A stretch of DNA of 64,000 nucleotides from Rossellomorea aquimaris. GTDB lineage: Bacteria > Bacillota > Bacilli > Bacillales > Fictibacillaceae. Shown here piece after piece: positions 16,713 through 25,301 of the stretch; position 1 is the stretch's first letter; each line of letters opens with the position of its first letter. The position numbers and the translations under genes were made by a program. Below the pieces are notes generated by a model. It was not told the DNA's origin. It did no database searches and worked only from the letters and a program-made list of their open reading frames with translations. The stretch lies in NCBI GenBank assembly GCA_020524245.1, contig JAIVLN010000007.1, positions 1 to 64,000 of the forward strand, given 5' to 3'.

Positions 16713-18809
16713 CTAACGACTTTCCTGTAATCTCTTTCGTCTTAATAGCTCATCAAGAACCGCTGTATTTGATTCAATAAAGGTTAACTCATCATCAGAA
16801 GGATCCGTTTGTAACCAAACCGAGTTTTTCCCTTGACGGAAGACTCCTTCTCCTTTATCCGGATTCTCAAATAGAATCTCGAGCTCGCCTTCAGTTAAAT
16901 CAAAGTTCTCACGAATCTTCTTTAAATCAATCTTGTTTTGTTCTAAGAAGAAGAACGAATATGTCGAAAGCAAGATACCCCGAGATTTTGCATTGTCCAA
17001 AATACGAACAAAATCTTGGGATGCGTATAAAAGTCCACCATTACGCTTACGGATACGTCTTGCTACTTTCTCAAAGAAGGCAACAGTCTGGTCATTATCT
17101 ACGAATTGCCAAAGCTCATCACATACAATTAACTTTTTCTTTGTAGCATTATCAATGCTCTTAGCGAAGTACTCCCAGGCGTAGTTCAAGATGACATGGA
17201 AGGCGATAGGTCTTAAGAAACCTTCCTCTAGCTGAGAGATATTAAAGTTAACCAATCGAGCGGTTTGTAAGTCTTGAGTTACACCTCTACCCAAGAAAGT
17301 TTGGCCGTCGAATATCGGCTTAGACCCCGTTCTTAAAAATGGTTTAATCGCAGCAATAATTCCTTCTGCTTTCACCTCATTACCAAAGTGCTCAATTAAG
17401 TAATCATAAATCTGCTTGATCTCTGGTTCTGGTTTACGAACTTTCGATTGAATAATTTGTCCATCCACTTCCACGGGATCGTTGGTAAATAAAGAGGATG
17501 GATGTGTTGTAATGCCTAGTTGATTGAAGGTATATTGAATGGCTTCTTCAAGATAGTTACGTTCGAATACATTCAACCCTTCACCAGAACCATCTTTGCC
17601 GCGCTTGATGATGTCAAAGAAAGAAAGGATTTCAGATGTTTTCTCTTTGATAGGAACAAACCGAACAAATTTCTTACCGTTCTTTTCGATTACTTCACGG
17701 TCATCCGAATCTTCAAGTAAATCTAACTCTTCATCCTCATCTTCAAGCGGAATATCCGTGTAGTTAATAGCACAAGGATTAATTACAATGTCAGACTCTT
17801 CACTGATGTTAAGGTTTAATCCACCAAGACGCTTAGTTAAGCGGACGAATTCCCCTTCTGGATCAATAATGTTAAAGAACATATTGGCACCGGTTAAGTT
17901 TCGAGCAATTATCAACTTCATCGCCAAACTCTTCCCTGAACCTGGGATGCCGAACAGACCCATGTTGTAATTTGGCGGTTTTACATCATCAGTTCCGAAG
18001 TTATTAATGAATTCTTTTTGACCGGTAATTCTGTTTACACCAATTGGCACGCCACCTAAGAACTTTCCACTACCAGAGATAAAAGGTGAAAAAGTACTGA
18101 GTGCTCGTCGGTCTATGTTTCGGATAGAGTCCTTCGGAGGTTCCATTCCTATAGGAAGTACTGATTTAAAACCTTTTACTACTCTGGACCACCATGTAGA
18201 CATTTTGAAAAACTGACCAGCCAATTCATCCTCAAGAGATTCGCTGTACCGATCCAGTTCCTTTAATGTATTTCCGTATAGTACACCGGTAACGGACACA
18301 TCGTACATATCATTTTCAGAGAATTGCACTTCATCAGCTAGCTGTGTAGTATCTGCTATCTTAGTTTTTAAGTCACTGATTTGATCAATATTTCCTCTCT
18401 TCATCTGCCAACTCAAGTTAGATTGAAGCATCGTTTCTTGCCGTTGGAGTGTGCGAATTGCTGTAGATTTAGGAACTTTATGTAGGTTGATTAAGACATC
18501 CGCTTCACCACTTGAAGTGATGGAAGACAACCAATTCGTTTGTAATTTACGAGGATAACCTTCTGGTGGAATGTAAAATGGACGGAAATACGTTTTGGTA
18601 CCCATTGATTGTTTGATAACACCATGATCCTCAGACTTGATAGACATGCCATCGGGAGAAATGATATCCCATATATCAGGCTTTTTATCGTAGGGCGTAT
18701 GTTCATCTTCATTTTCAGCATGAACAGATTCTAAAGATTGCTCTTCTTCTGTTACTTCTGGATTAGCCGGCTGTTTTTTCGGCTTCTTGATCTTTGCGAG
18801 CAAACTCAT
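16713..18809 (-). CDS. VirB4/TraE-type conjugation ATPase
   Basis: The Walker A motif GIPGSGKS lies near residue 290. The Walker B region is KKLIVCDELWQFVDN, followed by RKRNGGLLYASQDFVRI, which is typical of VirB4 C-terminal motor domains. The N-terminal part contains RTLQRQETMLQSNLSWQMKR as in the CagE/TrbE region. The protein energises substrate transfer at the inner face of the membrane. Two ATGs (18812 and 18809) follow AAAGGAGAGG; 18809 has the better spacing. It overlaps the preceding gene by 47 bases, showing tight coupling. Confidence 0.9.
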   Translation of the reverse strand: MSLLAKIKKPKKQPANPEVTEEEQSLESVHAENEDEHTPYDKKPDIWDIISPDGMSIKSEDHGVIKQSMGTKTYFRPFYIPPEGYPRKLQTNWLSSITSSGEADVLINLHKVPKSTAIRTLQRQETMLQSNLSWQMKRGNIDQISDLKTKIADTTQLADEVQFSENDMYDVSVTGVLYGNTLKELDRYSESLEDELAGQFFKMSTWWSRVVKGFKSVLPIGMEPPKDSIRNIDRRALSTFSPFISGSGKFLGGVPIGVNRITGQKEFINNFGTDDVKPPNYNMGLFGIPGSGKSLAMKLIIARNLTGANMFFNIIDPEGEFVRLTKRLGGLNLNISEESDIVINPCAINYTDIPLEDEDEELDLLEDSDDREVIEKNGKKFVRFVPIKEKTSEILSFFDIIKRGKDGSGEGLNVFERNYLEEAIQYTFNQLGITTHPSSLFTNDPVEVDGQIIQSKVRKPEPEIKQIYDYLIEHFGNEVKAEGIIAAIKPFLRTGSKPIFDGQTFLGRGVTQDLQTARLVNFNISQLEEGFLRPIAFHVILNYAWEYFAKSIDNATKKKLIVCDELWQFVDNDQTVAFFEKVARRIRKRNGGLLYASQDFVRILDNAKSRGILLSTYSFFFLEQNKIDLKKIRENFDLTEGELEILFENPDKGEGVFRQGKNSVWLQTDPSDDELTFIESNTAVLDELLRRKRLQESR

Positions 18810-19677
18810 CATCAATCCTCTCCTTTACCATTTCAATACGTCGTGAATCTTGGTCAGCTGTTACGAATAGAGCCAACATTTCTTGTTCTTTGATGTGCTT
18901 AAATTTATTTTTTAAGGCTTTACGTCTGTTGAAGGTGTAATAAAGCAACTCTACAATACCTTCTCTTGTTAACATTTCAACTTCTTTTTTAGATTTCCTA
19001 AGTGCACTCTTAGCTGCGTTGAATCGACGATAGAGTTCTGCAAATGCCTTTTCCTGAATCTTCTCTTCTAGTTCTTCTTTGTCGTCAGCTGTAATGTTCT
19101 TGGCATCCACTTGATAGACAAATAAAAGGTATCGTTTTGTTTCAAAACGGGGCATTGCTCGTTGCCACTGAATTAAATCATTAATCATATCAGTCCCATA
19201 TTGAACTGCTGCAGGTGGTAAATCATCTTGCTCTTTCATTTCCTTCTGCATCTTTTCAATTGGTTCAGAGAGATCAATGTAGCGGTTTTGTAAATAGATC
19301 ACCGTTTGAGAATCTAGAGTTGCATAATATTTTTCCTCTGCTGCATCCATAGATTCTTGTTCATCTTGAGATTGTAGAAAATAGTTAGCTGGTTGTACTT
19401 CTGCAATCAATACAAATTTGTTATCTCTGTGACGAATCATGTGATTGTTGATTTCCTTAATCTCTCTAAAGAGACTTTTGAACAATTCCGTCTCGCTTTC
19501 TCCAACAGGAGCTCCATTTTTGGTTTTCTTATTCTTCTTAACATTGAGCTTTTGAGTGGGTTCATCATCAAAGTTTTCTTTCGGTTTGCCCCAGGGGAGA
19601 ATCGGCTTTTTTTCAATAATCCGGACGAACACCCATAAAGCGATTCCGAAGAGACCCATAAAAAGTAAGTCTTTCAC
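18763..19677 (-). CDS. Membrane-anchored T4SS protein, VirB4 N-domain-like
   Basis: The GTG at 19677 follows AAGGAGG by seven bases. One N-terminal membrane helix (LLFMGLFGIALWVFVRII) is followed by a basic linker and a domain beginning near residue 88 (FVLIAEVQPANYFLQS). Residues 170-280 are helical and charged. The position between PrgI/VirB3 and VirB4 fits a small T4SS protein often encoded before VirB4 in Gram-positives, resembling the non-catalytic N-terminal part of VirB4. No Walker motifs are present. It probably helps dock VirB4 to the membrane. Confidence 0.6.
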   Translation of the reverse strand: MKDLLFMGLFGIALWVFVRIIEKKPILPWGKPKENFDDEPTQKLNVKKNKKTKNGAPVGESETELFKSLFREIKEINNHMIRHRDNKFVLIAEVQPANYFLQSQDEQESMDAAEEKYYATLDSQTVIYLQNRYIDLSEPIEKMQKEMKEQDDLPPAAVQYGTDMINDLIQWQRAMPRFETKRYLLFVYQVDAKNITADDKEELEEKIQEKAFAELYRRFNAAKSALRKSKKEVEMLTREGIVELLYYTFNRRKALKNKFKHIKEQEMLALFVTADQDSRRIEMVKERIDDEFARKDQEAEKTAG

Positions 19678-19693
19678 GTATGATCCTCCTTTT

Positions 19694-20017
19694 TCAGCGC
19701 CGGCCTTTTCTCCAGACGCCTGTTTGATTCTTGTATTGGTATTTGGTAATCAGGTATTTATCAAAAAACATGAAATGCTTTTGTTTCTTAAAGAAACCAA
19801 ATAGTACGACTAAAGCTGCTACTGGAATAGCAGAAATCAAGCAAGCAATGATTGCAAAAGCGAAGTTAAATTTAGACATGACACCCCAGACTAATGGAAT
19901 GTATGAATAGATAAATGCACCTCCACCAATCAAATAAATCATCTGTCGTTTTGAGATAATACCGAAAATGGTCTTCTGTTCAGAAGCCATATCTATAGGA
20001 ACCGTTTCTTTTCGCAC
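19694..20017 (-). CDS. PrgI family (VirB3-like) membrane protein
   Basis: The start VRKETVPID followed by KTIFGIISKRQMIYLIGG matches the PrgI family (xVPxD then RQ at the first helix). Two membrane helices follow (about 32-52 and 59-82), then a basic tail (KHFMFFDKYLI). PrgI proteins correspond to VirB3 and bind VirB4. GTG at 20017 is preferred with AAGAGGTGAT seven bases upstream; ATG 20026 would overlap the SD. Confidence 0.8.
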   Translation of the reverse strand: MRKETVPIDMASEQKTIFGIISKRQMIYLIGGGAFIYSYIPLVWGVMSKFNFAFAIIACLISAIPVAALVVLFGFFKKQKHFMFFDKYLITKYQYKNQTGVWRKGRR

Positions 20018-20035
20018 GGAGAACATCACCTCTTT

Positions 20036-20072
20036 TAAAAAATCAGCCCCCCTTATGGAAATAAGAGGGGCT
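20036..20072 (-). terminator. Intercistronic terminator between pilin and PrgI genes
   Basis: AGCCCCCCTTAT (20045-20056) pairs with ATAAGAGGGGCT (20061-20072), and on the minus strand the stem is followed by GATTTTTT. Sited after the pilin gene, it should reduce read-through, giving more pilin mRNA than downstream T4SS mRNA. The SD of PrgI follows directly. Confidence 0.75.
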
Positions 20073-20088
20073 ATGTAAAGTTGTTTGT

Positions 20089-20472
20089 TTAACCACCAAA
20101 TCCGGCAATAAATCCAGCAATGTCATGCGCCTTCATAATTACCCATCCACCAATGAACGCCATACCGATACCGATAAAACCAGCTGTACGTGCTTGAGGG
20201 TTACCTCCCTGAGCTGCAGCAAGTTTAATACCTGCGAAAATTAAGCAACAAATAATCCAGAAACCACCCAACGCAATGATTAAACCAACTACCGTATTCA
20301 AATCCTCGAAAATGGATGCGCTATCCAGGTCTCCTTCTCCATTAACACCAAACTCTTTCCATGCGTCACTATTAGCAGATGCCATGCTTGGTTCAGCAAT
20401 AACAGAGATTGCTAGAGCAAGGGCTACCATTGTTAAAAGAGGTAGAAACTTCTTAGTTAGTCCCTTCTTCAT
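20089..20472 (-). CDS. VirB2/TrbC-like pilin or channel protein
   Basis: The ATG at 20472 follows GGAGGTGA. A signal peptide (about 1-31, ending ...SMASA) is followed by a short acidic segment. Two membrane helices come next (LNTVVGLIIALGGFWIICC and AGFIGIGMAFIGGWVIM) with a small basic loop (AAAQGGNPQARTAG). This is the classic VirB2 layout. It opens the T4SS operon under a GGGA-type leader and is followed by a terminator, as expected for a subunit needed in excess. Confidence 0.8.
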   Translation of the reverse strand: MKKGLTKKFLPLLTMVALALAISVIAEPSMASANSDAWKEFGVNGEGDLDSASIFEDLNTVVGLIIALGGFWIICCLIFAGIKLAAAQGGNPQARTAGFIGIGMAFIGGWVIMKAHDIAGFIAGFGG

Positions 20473-20494
20473 TACATTCACCTCCTTCTGGGAA

Positions 20495-20578
20495 CAAAAA
20501 AAAGACCCCCGAAAAAGTACAAAGGTCTTCAATGATGCTTGCCAGCAACAAAGACTTATACTTTTTCGGGGGACTCCC
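20495..20578 (-). promoter_or_regulatory. GGGA-type leader attenuator of the T4SS operon
   Basis: On the minus strand GGGAGTCCCCC (20578-20568) is followed by GAAAAAGTA. The 14-base arm TACTTTTTCGGGGG (plus strand 20559-20572) pairs perfectly with CCCCCGAAAAAGTA (20506-20519). A T run (minus, 20503-20495) and then the pilin SD follow. A nested hairpin (AAGTCTT/AAGACCTT) sits inside the loop. The CCCCC can pair with the upstream GGG or with the terminator. Confidence 0.7.
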
Positions 20579-20715
20579 GTTTGCTCTATTCATTTATTAA
20601 TCTTCTTTTATATTAAACAACTGAACTGGAAAAATCAACTAGCAAATTAGTAAAATAGAGGTAGGATATAATTAACAACTATTTTCGATATTAACAATAA
20701 GGATGTGTATTTTCA

Positions 20716-21942
20716 TTGGTTTATAAACCCAATATTAACAAGAATCAAATGGAAGAAGTTGATAAAATTGTTAAAGATGAGTCAGAAAGAATTAAAGTAG
20801 AGATCTTTTATAAAACAACCACCACAACTTTTCAAACCTATGATGAACTAATTACTTTCATAAATAATGAAATACCCATATGGAAGAAAACCTTGACACA
20901 AGACGATTTCAATCAACTAGACAACTACATTAAAAACATATTGCATTTTAATAATAATAGTCAATTTTTGAATAATGTAAGAAACTTACTGAATTCAATG
21001 AGAACTTTTTCACAACGTAAAACAATAGCTTATTCAAAATCCCCTGTCGGAAAATATATTTCTAGGATGGGTGATGAAGAAGCAAAAGGATTTTTAGAAT
21101 ATTTAACAAAACGACCTATTTTAAACAACCAAAATGTTCTTTTGAGTGAAAAAATATCAGGTGTATTTTACGGGCTGCTCTATGAAAAGGGTTATGTAAA
21201 AAAGAAAGACATTCAAGAGCTTTTAGAATCACCTAGTTTTGTATTTGATGAATTCCAAAAAGATTACGAAGAGAATATAGAAAAGCTCGATAAGAAAAAT
21301 CAGATTGTCTCTCAGCAAAGTGACAGCTTGGAAGAATTTATTGAAACTACCAAAAATAACACCGAAAATGTTATTAATATTTATAGAAAAGAGTGGGAAG
21401 ACAGAGTTGAAAACCTAATTTCTGAAAAAAGGGAATCTATTGAAGCATTAGAATTAAAATATACAGAAAAGTTAAAACTGAAAGGTCCTACAGAATATTG
21501 GGAGAGTTTATCGAAAAGATACATACTGATAGGTAGTATATGGTTTGTCGTCACTATGTTGATTGGACTTGCTGGGGGTCTTTCAATTTGGGCAATTGCT
21601 GATCGTATTGATTTCGGTGTTGACCAAGATATAACCAATTCTGTACAAAAATATCTATTAGTAGCTGTTTTAATTTCTTTAACGTTTTATTTACTAAGTC
21701 AATCTATGAAAATTTGTTTAAGTCAATTCCATTTGAGTAGTGATTATAAGGAAAGAGAACAGATCACCTTAGTTTATTTAGCATTACTCGAGGAGAATAA
21801 GGGTGATGGAAGTGTCTCTAAAGAAGACAAACAAATAATATTACAGTCTATCTTCAGTAGATCAGAAAGCGGTTTAATTAAGGGTGATTCTGGTCCGGTA
21901 ATGCCTAATAATATGATTAATCAGATAATGAAAAAAATATAA
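20716..21942 (+). CDS. DUF6161-like membrane protein
   Basis: The protein has about 260 helical, charged residues, then two membrane helices (IGSIWFVVTMLIGLAGGLSI and YLLVAVLISLTFYLLSQ). A C-terminal segment follows with HLSSDYKEREQITLVYLALL and RSESGLIKGDSGP, which match what I recall of DUF6161 proteins. Its function is not established; this architecture of soluble sensor plus membrane tail also occurs in some defence effectors. A TTG start with GGATGTG upstream is the only plausible start. It is a lone plus-strand gene between minus-strand operons, a common place for cargo. Confidence 0.55.
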   Translation: MVYKPNINKNQMEEVDKIVKDESERIKVEIFYKTTTTTFQTYDELITFINNEIPIWKKTLTQDDFNQLDNYIKNILHFNNNSQFLNNVRNLLNSMRTFSQRKTIAYSKSPVGKYISRMGDEEAKGFLEYLTKRPILNNQNVLLSEKISGVFYGLLYEKGYVKKKDIQELLESPSFVFDEFQKDYEENIEKLDKKNQIVSQQSDSLEEFIETTKNNTENVINIYRKEWEDRVENLISEKRESIEALELKYTEKLKLKGPTEYWESLSKRYILIGSIWFVVTMLIGLAGGLSIWAIADRIDFGVDQDITNSVQKYLLVAVLISLTFYLLSQSMKICLSQFHLSSDYKEREQITLVYLALLEENKGDGSVSKEDKQIILQSIFSRSESGLIKGDSGPVMPNNMINQIMKKI

Positions 21943-21943
21943 T

Positions 21944-21976
21944 ACAAAAAACCCACAAACTTTATGTGGGTTTTTT
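21944..21976. terminator. Bidirectional terminator
   Basis: AACCCACA pairs with TGTGGGTT around 21950-21972, followed by T6 on the plus strand and preceded by A6. It serves the DUF6161-like gene and the convergent rep gene. An iteron-like ACCATTTTTGTTATATTTAG begins at 21980, directly after it. Confidence 0.85.
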
Positions 21977-21995
21977 GGCACCATTTTTGTTATAT

Positions 21996-23210
21996 TTAGT
22001 TATTCAGTCCCGCTAACAACTCTTCTATTTCCTTTTCAGATGACTTTCCAGAACTGTTTTCCTCCATTTGATCTCCCTTAACACCTAACGCATAGAACAA
22101 TTCGGATTGAATAGCATCATATATTCCATGTGCCTCTTCTTGTTCAACTCCAAATTTCTTTTGTATCGTTTTTATAGAGTCTTGCTTAATCATCCACTTT
22201 GGAGGATTGGTCGTGTTCTTCTTAAACTCTGAGATTAAGTGAAAGAGTATTGAATTGTTACCTTCTACATCTTCAACTAAACCTTCGGAGTCCTTTAACA
22301 CTTTACTTATGTATCCTATTGGGTTTTCAATGTCTTTTCTATCGACCAATTTGTTCAACAGTTGGATAATATTCGACTCTCCATATTGAGCCCATTGATC
22401 ATAGACTTTACGATTAAGTGAAAATCCAATTCTCAATGCAAGTTGTCTTGCTTCATCAAAGTTGCTGTCAGAAGTACTTCCTTCTTCCTCCTGGAAGAGA
22501 CTCATCTGTTTTGGTGTTTGCTTACGTTTTGCGTTAATACTAAATATAAGCTTATCCACTTTTCTTCCGTTCTTGATCTCTTCAATTTCAAAAGATATAT
22601 CCGTTTTCTTTTGAAGTTCCTTTTGAGCCGGGAGAAGAACACGTTGCTTAAAGTTGCCATAAGCGGGATAGATATCTTCCGCTCCCAACAGCTGTCGCAG
22701 TTCTTTTACTTTAAAGGTCCGGTGCTGTAGCCGTTCATATTGCTTTAATAACTCATAAAGGCGAATTGCATATGAGCTCTTTAGTTTCACGACATTTTCT
22801 AATTTATACGATGTAAATTCTTTTTTTAACTGTAACAAATATGGTTTCAGGAATGGATCGAACCTCATATCGATCGTTCCCTCTTTTTCGTTATATGCAA
22901 CGTAACTTAACCACGCTACTTGAATTACCTTATTTTCTATTCGTGCCTCAAACACCTTCTGCATGAGATCCTTTGTTATTTTACGGAGCTCTGTATATTT
23001 AGGTGTGCCCTTTAAACCTAATAAGTTATAAAACTCTTTTACAGAGAGTGTGTATGTTTTAAAGTCAGAATCGGTCGGTTGAATGTTACTGGCTACACAT
23101 AAAATTACCTTTTGTTCCGTCACTCCTAATTTGTAGTTTGCTTCAATAAGAAGATTGGACTTGGTTACAACATTACTAGCCTTAGAGTATGCCTTTTCCG
23201 TTAATACCAA
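21996..23210 (-). CDS. Rep_3 family plasmid replication initiator
   Basis: The N-terminus reads NLLIEANYKLGVTEQKVILC, the conserved start of Rep_3 (RepB/RepE-type) initiators. Two winged-helix domains follow (about 15-120 and 125-225; RLYELLKQYERL, LRQLLGAE). The final 170 residues are an acidic extension. Such initiators bind iterons to melt the origin and, at high level, pair plasmids to stop over-replication. TTG at 23210 is chosen because AAAGGGGAGAA lies just upstream; the longer frame to 23312 has no SD and runs into the iterons. Thirteen iteron-like copies lie at 23306-23670. Confidence 0.85.
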   Translation of the reverse strand: MVLTEKAYSKASNVVTKSNLLIEANYKLGVTEQKVILCVASNIQPTDSDFKTYTLSVKEFYNLLGLKGTPKYTELRKITKDLMQKVFEARIENKVIQVAWLSYVAYNEKEGTIDMRFDPFLKPYLLQLKKEFTSYKLENVVKLKSSYAIRLYELLKQYERLQHRTFKVKELRQLLGAEDIYPAYGNFKQRVLLPAQKELQKKTDISFEIEEIKNGRKVDKLIFSINAKRKQTPKQMSLFQEEEGSTSDSNFDEARQLALRIGFSLNRKVYDQWAQYGESNIIQLLNKLVDRKDIENPIGYISKVLKDSEGLVEDVEGNNSILFHLISEFKKNTTNPPKWMIKQDSIKTIQKKFGVEQEEAHGIYDAIQSELFYALGVKGDQMEENSSGKSSEKEIEELLAGLNN

Positions 23211-23305
23211 AAGGTTTTCTCCCCTTTCTTTCAACCTTATATTCCAATCCAGGTAAAAATAACGTGTTCTCATTCTTGTTATAGATAATAGTAACACTAA
23301 ACATA

Positions 23306-23670
23306 GCACCATAAATGTTATAGTTCATATTTTTTAAAAGAATTTTCTTGCACCAAAAACGGTATACTTTCTGTAGTAACAAGAGATTAACCAGTTTTGT
23401 TATAGTTCGCACCAATTCTGTTATTGATAGCCCTAGATTGTTTCTTTTCACACCATTTTTGTTATGGTTCATTGGGATCATCTCAAAATAATCTTGCTGT
23501 AACCAAATATGTTATAGTTGACACCAGTTATGTTATGGAGAGACCAAATAAGTTATGTTTGACACCAGTTATGTTATAGTTAATAACCAAAAATGTTAGA
23601 TTATCCACCATAATTGTTACTTTTAGCACCAACAACGTTATTTATTTAACCAAAATTGTTATGTTTAGTG
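23306..23670. repeat. Iteron array (origin candidate) of the Rep_3 replicon
   Basis: The unit ACCA-N4-TGTTAT-N9 recurs with ACCA at 23502, 23523, 23543, 23564, 23586, 23607, 23628 and 23649 (spacing 20-22, mostly 21 bp). Further copies lie at 23308, 23352 (degenerate), 23390, 23411 and 23452. A 21-bp period puts sites on one face of the helix. TTATCCACC (23601-23609) is one base from a DnaA box, and A+T-rich sequence continues to 23800. This is probably the origin. Confidence 0.85.
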
Positions 23671-23791
23671 TAAAAAAACCCTTTCATAACACGGGCTAAG
23701 GGATGTCGAAAACAATAAAAACATGGAAAATCTATAAAACATTCATAGAAAAACATCACAAACAAGAAAATAGTGTCGTGAACATAATAAA

Positions 23792-23823
23792 ATAAAAAGC
23801 ATCCAAGATATTGAGGATGCTTT
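23792..23823 (-). terminator. Terminator of the AbrB-like gene
   Basis: AAAGCATCC (23797-23805) pairs with GGATGCTTT (23815-23823); on the minus strand it is followed by a T-rich run. The A-rich stretch 23671-23791 otherwise shows no gene. Confidence 0.8.
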
Positions 23824-23835
23824 AATTTAAGGTTA

Positions 23836-24411
23836 TTAAGGACGAAACCATCTGGTTACAGTTTTCTTTGCATCATCTGTCTTAAGTTTATGAATTATCT
23901 CTTCTAGAACTATATCTGCTGGTAACATAAATAATGAAGAGTTATTAATACTTTTTGGTGCATATTCTTTTATCAGTCTCATGTAAAGATAATCATGAGT
24001 ATGATCTAATAATTCTTTTGGATATTTATCGCTGTTTATTTCAATTTCAGGTATTTGTAAGAAATAGATTTGTCCATCGGACCTTTTTTTGTGTTGGATT
24101 GTAGAAATTGCTACTTCATATTTTCTTAAAGGTAGTTGATATATGTATAACAAAATTGGTGTGCCTACATCTACTTCACCTGTTTCAGCACAAACAAAAC
24201 ATGCAAAAGTACCATTTTGTATAGATCCATCTCCCTTGCATACGGGACATTTCTCTTTAACAACTTCTTTTGTCAAGATTACAGACCTTGATTCATTTTC
24301 CATGTCATCAATTTCAAATTTTAACGTACTGTTTTCACTAATTCTTAAATAATCCCTAATTTCTTTAGGAATCGTTACTTGTCCTTTACTGGTTAATTTA
24401 GCCTTTGCCAT
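23836..24411 (-). CDS. AbrB/MazE-type regulator with zinc-knuckle
   Basis: The N-terminus LTSKGQVTIPKEIRDYLRI is the AbrB/SpoVT swapped-hairpin DNA-binding signature. Residues 54-75 hold CPVCKGDG and CFVC, four cysteines likely to bind zinc. The rest is an alpha/beta domain of unknown role. It may repress its own promoter and neighbouring replication genes. SD AAGGTGGG precedes the ATG. It ends before the Rep_3 iterons. Confidence 0.7.
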   Translation of the reverse strand: MAKAKLTSKGQVTIPKEIRDYLRISENSTLKFEIDDMENESRSVILTKEVVKEKCPVCKGDGSIQNGTFACFVCAETGEVDVGTPILLYIYQLPLRKYEVAISTIQHKKRSDGQIYFLQIPEIEINSDKYPKELLDHTHDYLYMRLIKEYAPKSINNSSLFMLPADIVLEEIIHKLKTDDAKKTVTRWFRP

Positions 24412-24486
24412 CTTTACCCACCTTCTCTCATCACTAATCCTTACTTTTCCTTACTTTAGTTTACATGGAAAATATTAGAATGTAAA

Positions 24487-24520
24487 GAAAAAACCATCAG
24501 GCCGTTCCTGATGGTCTTTT
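24487..24520 (-). terminator. Terminator hairpin between 24411 and 24530 genes
   Basis: ACCATCAGG (24493-24501) pairs with CCTGATGGT (24507-24515), with A run upstream and T run downstream. On the minus strand it ends the 24530-25135 transcript. Confidence 0.8.
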
Positions 24521-24529
24521 GATTAATGA

Positions 24530-25135
24530 TTATCGATTCTCTTTAATTGATAGCTCAATCCCTAACTCTGATACAATCTTTGTTAATGTAACAATGTGAT
24601 TGTACTTAGCATTTAGGTACTCATCGAGAATGATCTTAAATATGATGCTGAATAAAGTGCCAAGAAATGCAATCATAACAAGAATACTAATCATTGTTAT
24701 ATCTTCATTTAACAAGGTACTTGCTAACACTCCCCAAAGTGGCAAGACAAAAATTAGGTATGTGCTGATACTTACATCCTTCTTTCTACCTTTCGCCTCT
24801 TCTAACAATAAATTTGAGAAGTTCTCATATTGACTAGAATGATTAAACCCTCTGGTACTCAACCACGATTTAACAGTTTGTCTTATTTTAAACTGATATT
24901 GTTCAGCAGCGTGAATTATTTTAATCTCACTGAATTTATAGAAGACAATAAACGACAGTAACCCGATCCATAACATTGAATAATTTATCCAATGTTGAGT
25001 GTAGACCAAAGTTATGGAGAGTGCAGTGGTATATACCATTAAAGAGCCAAGAATGATATTATACTTTTTACCCAAAATTTGATAACCTTTCTTCCTTTTC
25101 ATAGAAAGAAAATGTAAAAGAAACTCAGATAGCAT
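24530..25135 (-). CDS. Membrane protein with four helices (201 aa)
   Basis: SD AAGGGGGAT precedes the ATG. Helices lie about residues 26-45, 50-70, 122-142 and 145-168. A charged loop (about 72-120, FKIRQTVKSWLSTRGF) sits between the pairs, giving a two-plus-two layout with a cytoplasmic middle domain. No family signature was recognised. It has its own leader hairpin (25173-25194) and terminator, so it is probably a single-gene unit. Confidence 0.55.
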   Translation of the reverse strand: MLSEFLLHFLSMKRKKGYQILGKKYNIILGSLMVYTTALSITLVYTQHWINYSMLWIGLLSFIVFYKFSEIKIIHAAEQYQFKIRQTVKSWLSTRGFNHSSQYENFSNLLLEEAKGRKKDVSISTYLIFVLPLWGVLASTLLNEDITMISILVMIAFLGTLFSIIFKIILDEYLNAKYNHIVTLTKIVSELGIELSIKENR

Positions 25136-25172
25136 AATAAATCCCCCTTAAATTGATTTATAAATGAGAAAA

Positions 25173-25194
25173 GAAACGACTATTATGTCGTTTC
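25173..25194 (-). terminator. Leader hairpin before the 25135 gene
   Basis: GAAACGAC (25173-25180) pairs with GTCGTTTC (25187-25194); on the minus strand TTTTCTC follows, then the SD of the membrane protein about 20 bases on. It is another instance of a hairpin directly before an RBS. Confidence 0.5.
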
Positions 25195-25240
25195 AAATTC
25201 TCTACATTTTCACACAACCCTTAACTCCTACCCAAAAAGA

Positions 25241-25297
25241 GTAAAGTACTTTTTTATACGGTAAAGCACTTTTTTATTACGTAAAGGACTTTTTATG
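25241..25297. repeat. Three tandem 20-bp repeats
   Basis: GTAAAGTACTTTTTTATACG (25241), GTAAAGCACTTTTTTATTAC (25261) and GTAAAGGACTTTTTATG (25281) are in exact 20-bp register; the core AAAGNACTTT is near-palindromic. They lie between two minus-strand genes and could be an operator or a minor iteron array. Confidence 0.7.
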
Positions 25298-25301
25298 GTT
25301 A

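Noticed and set aside
23306-23670. Regular repeats resembling a CRISPR array
   Set aside because: The 21-bp units are continuous, without unique spacers, beside a Rep_3 gene; they are iterons.
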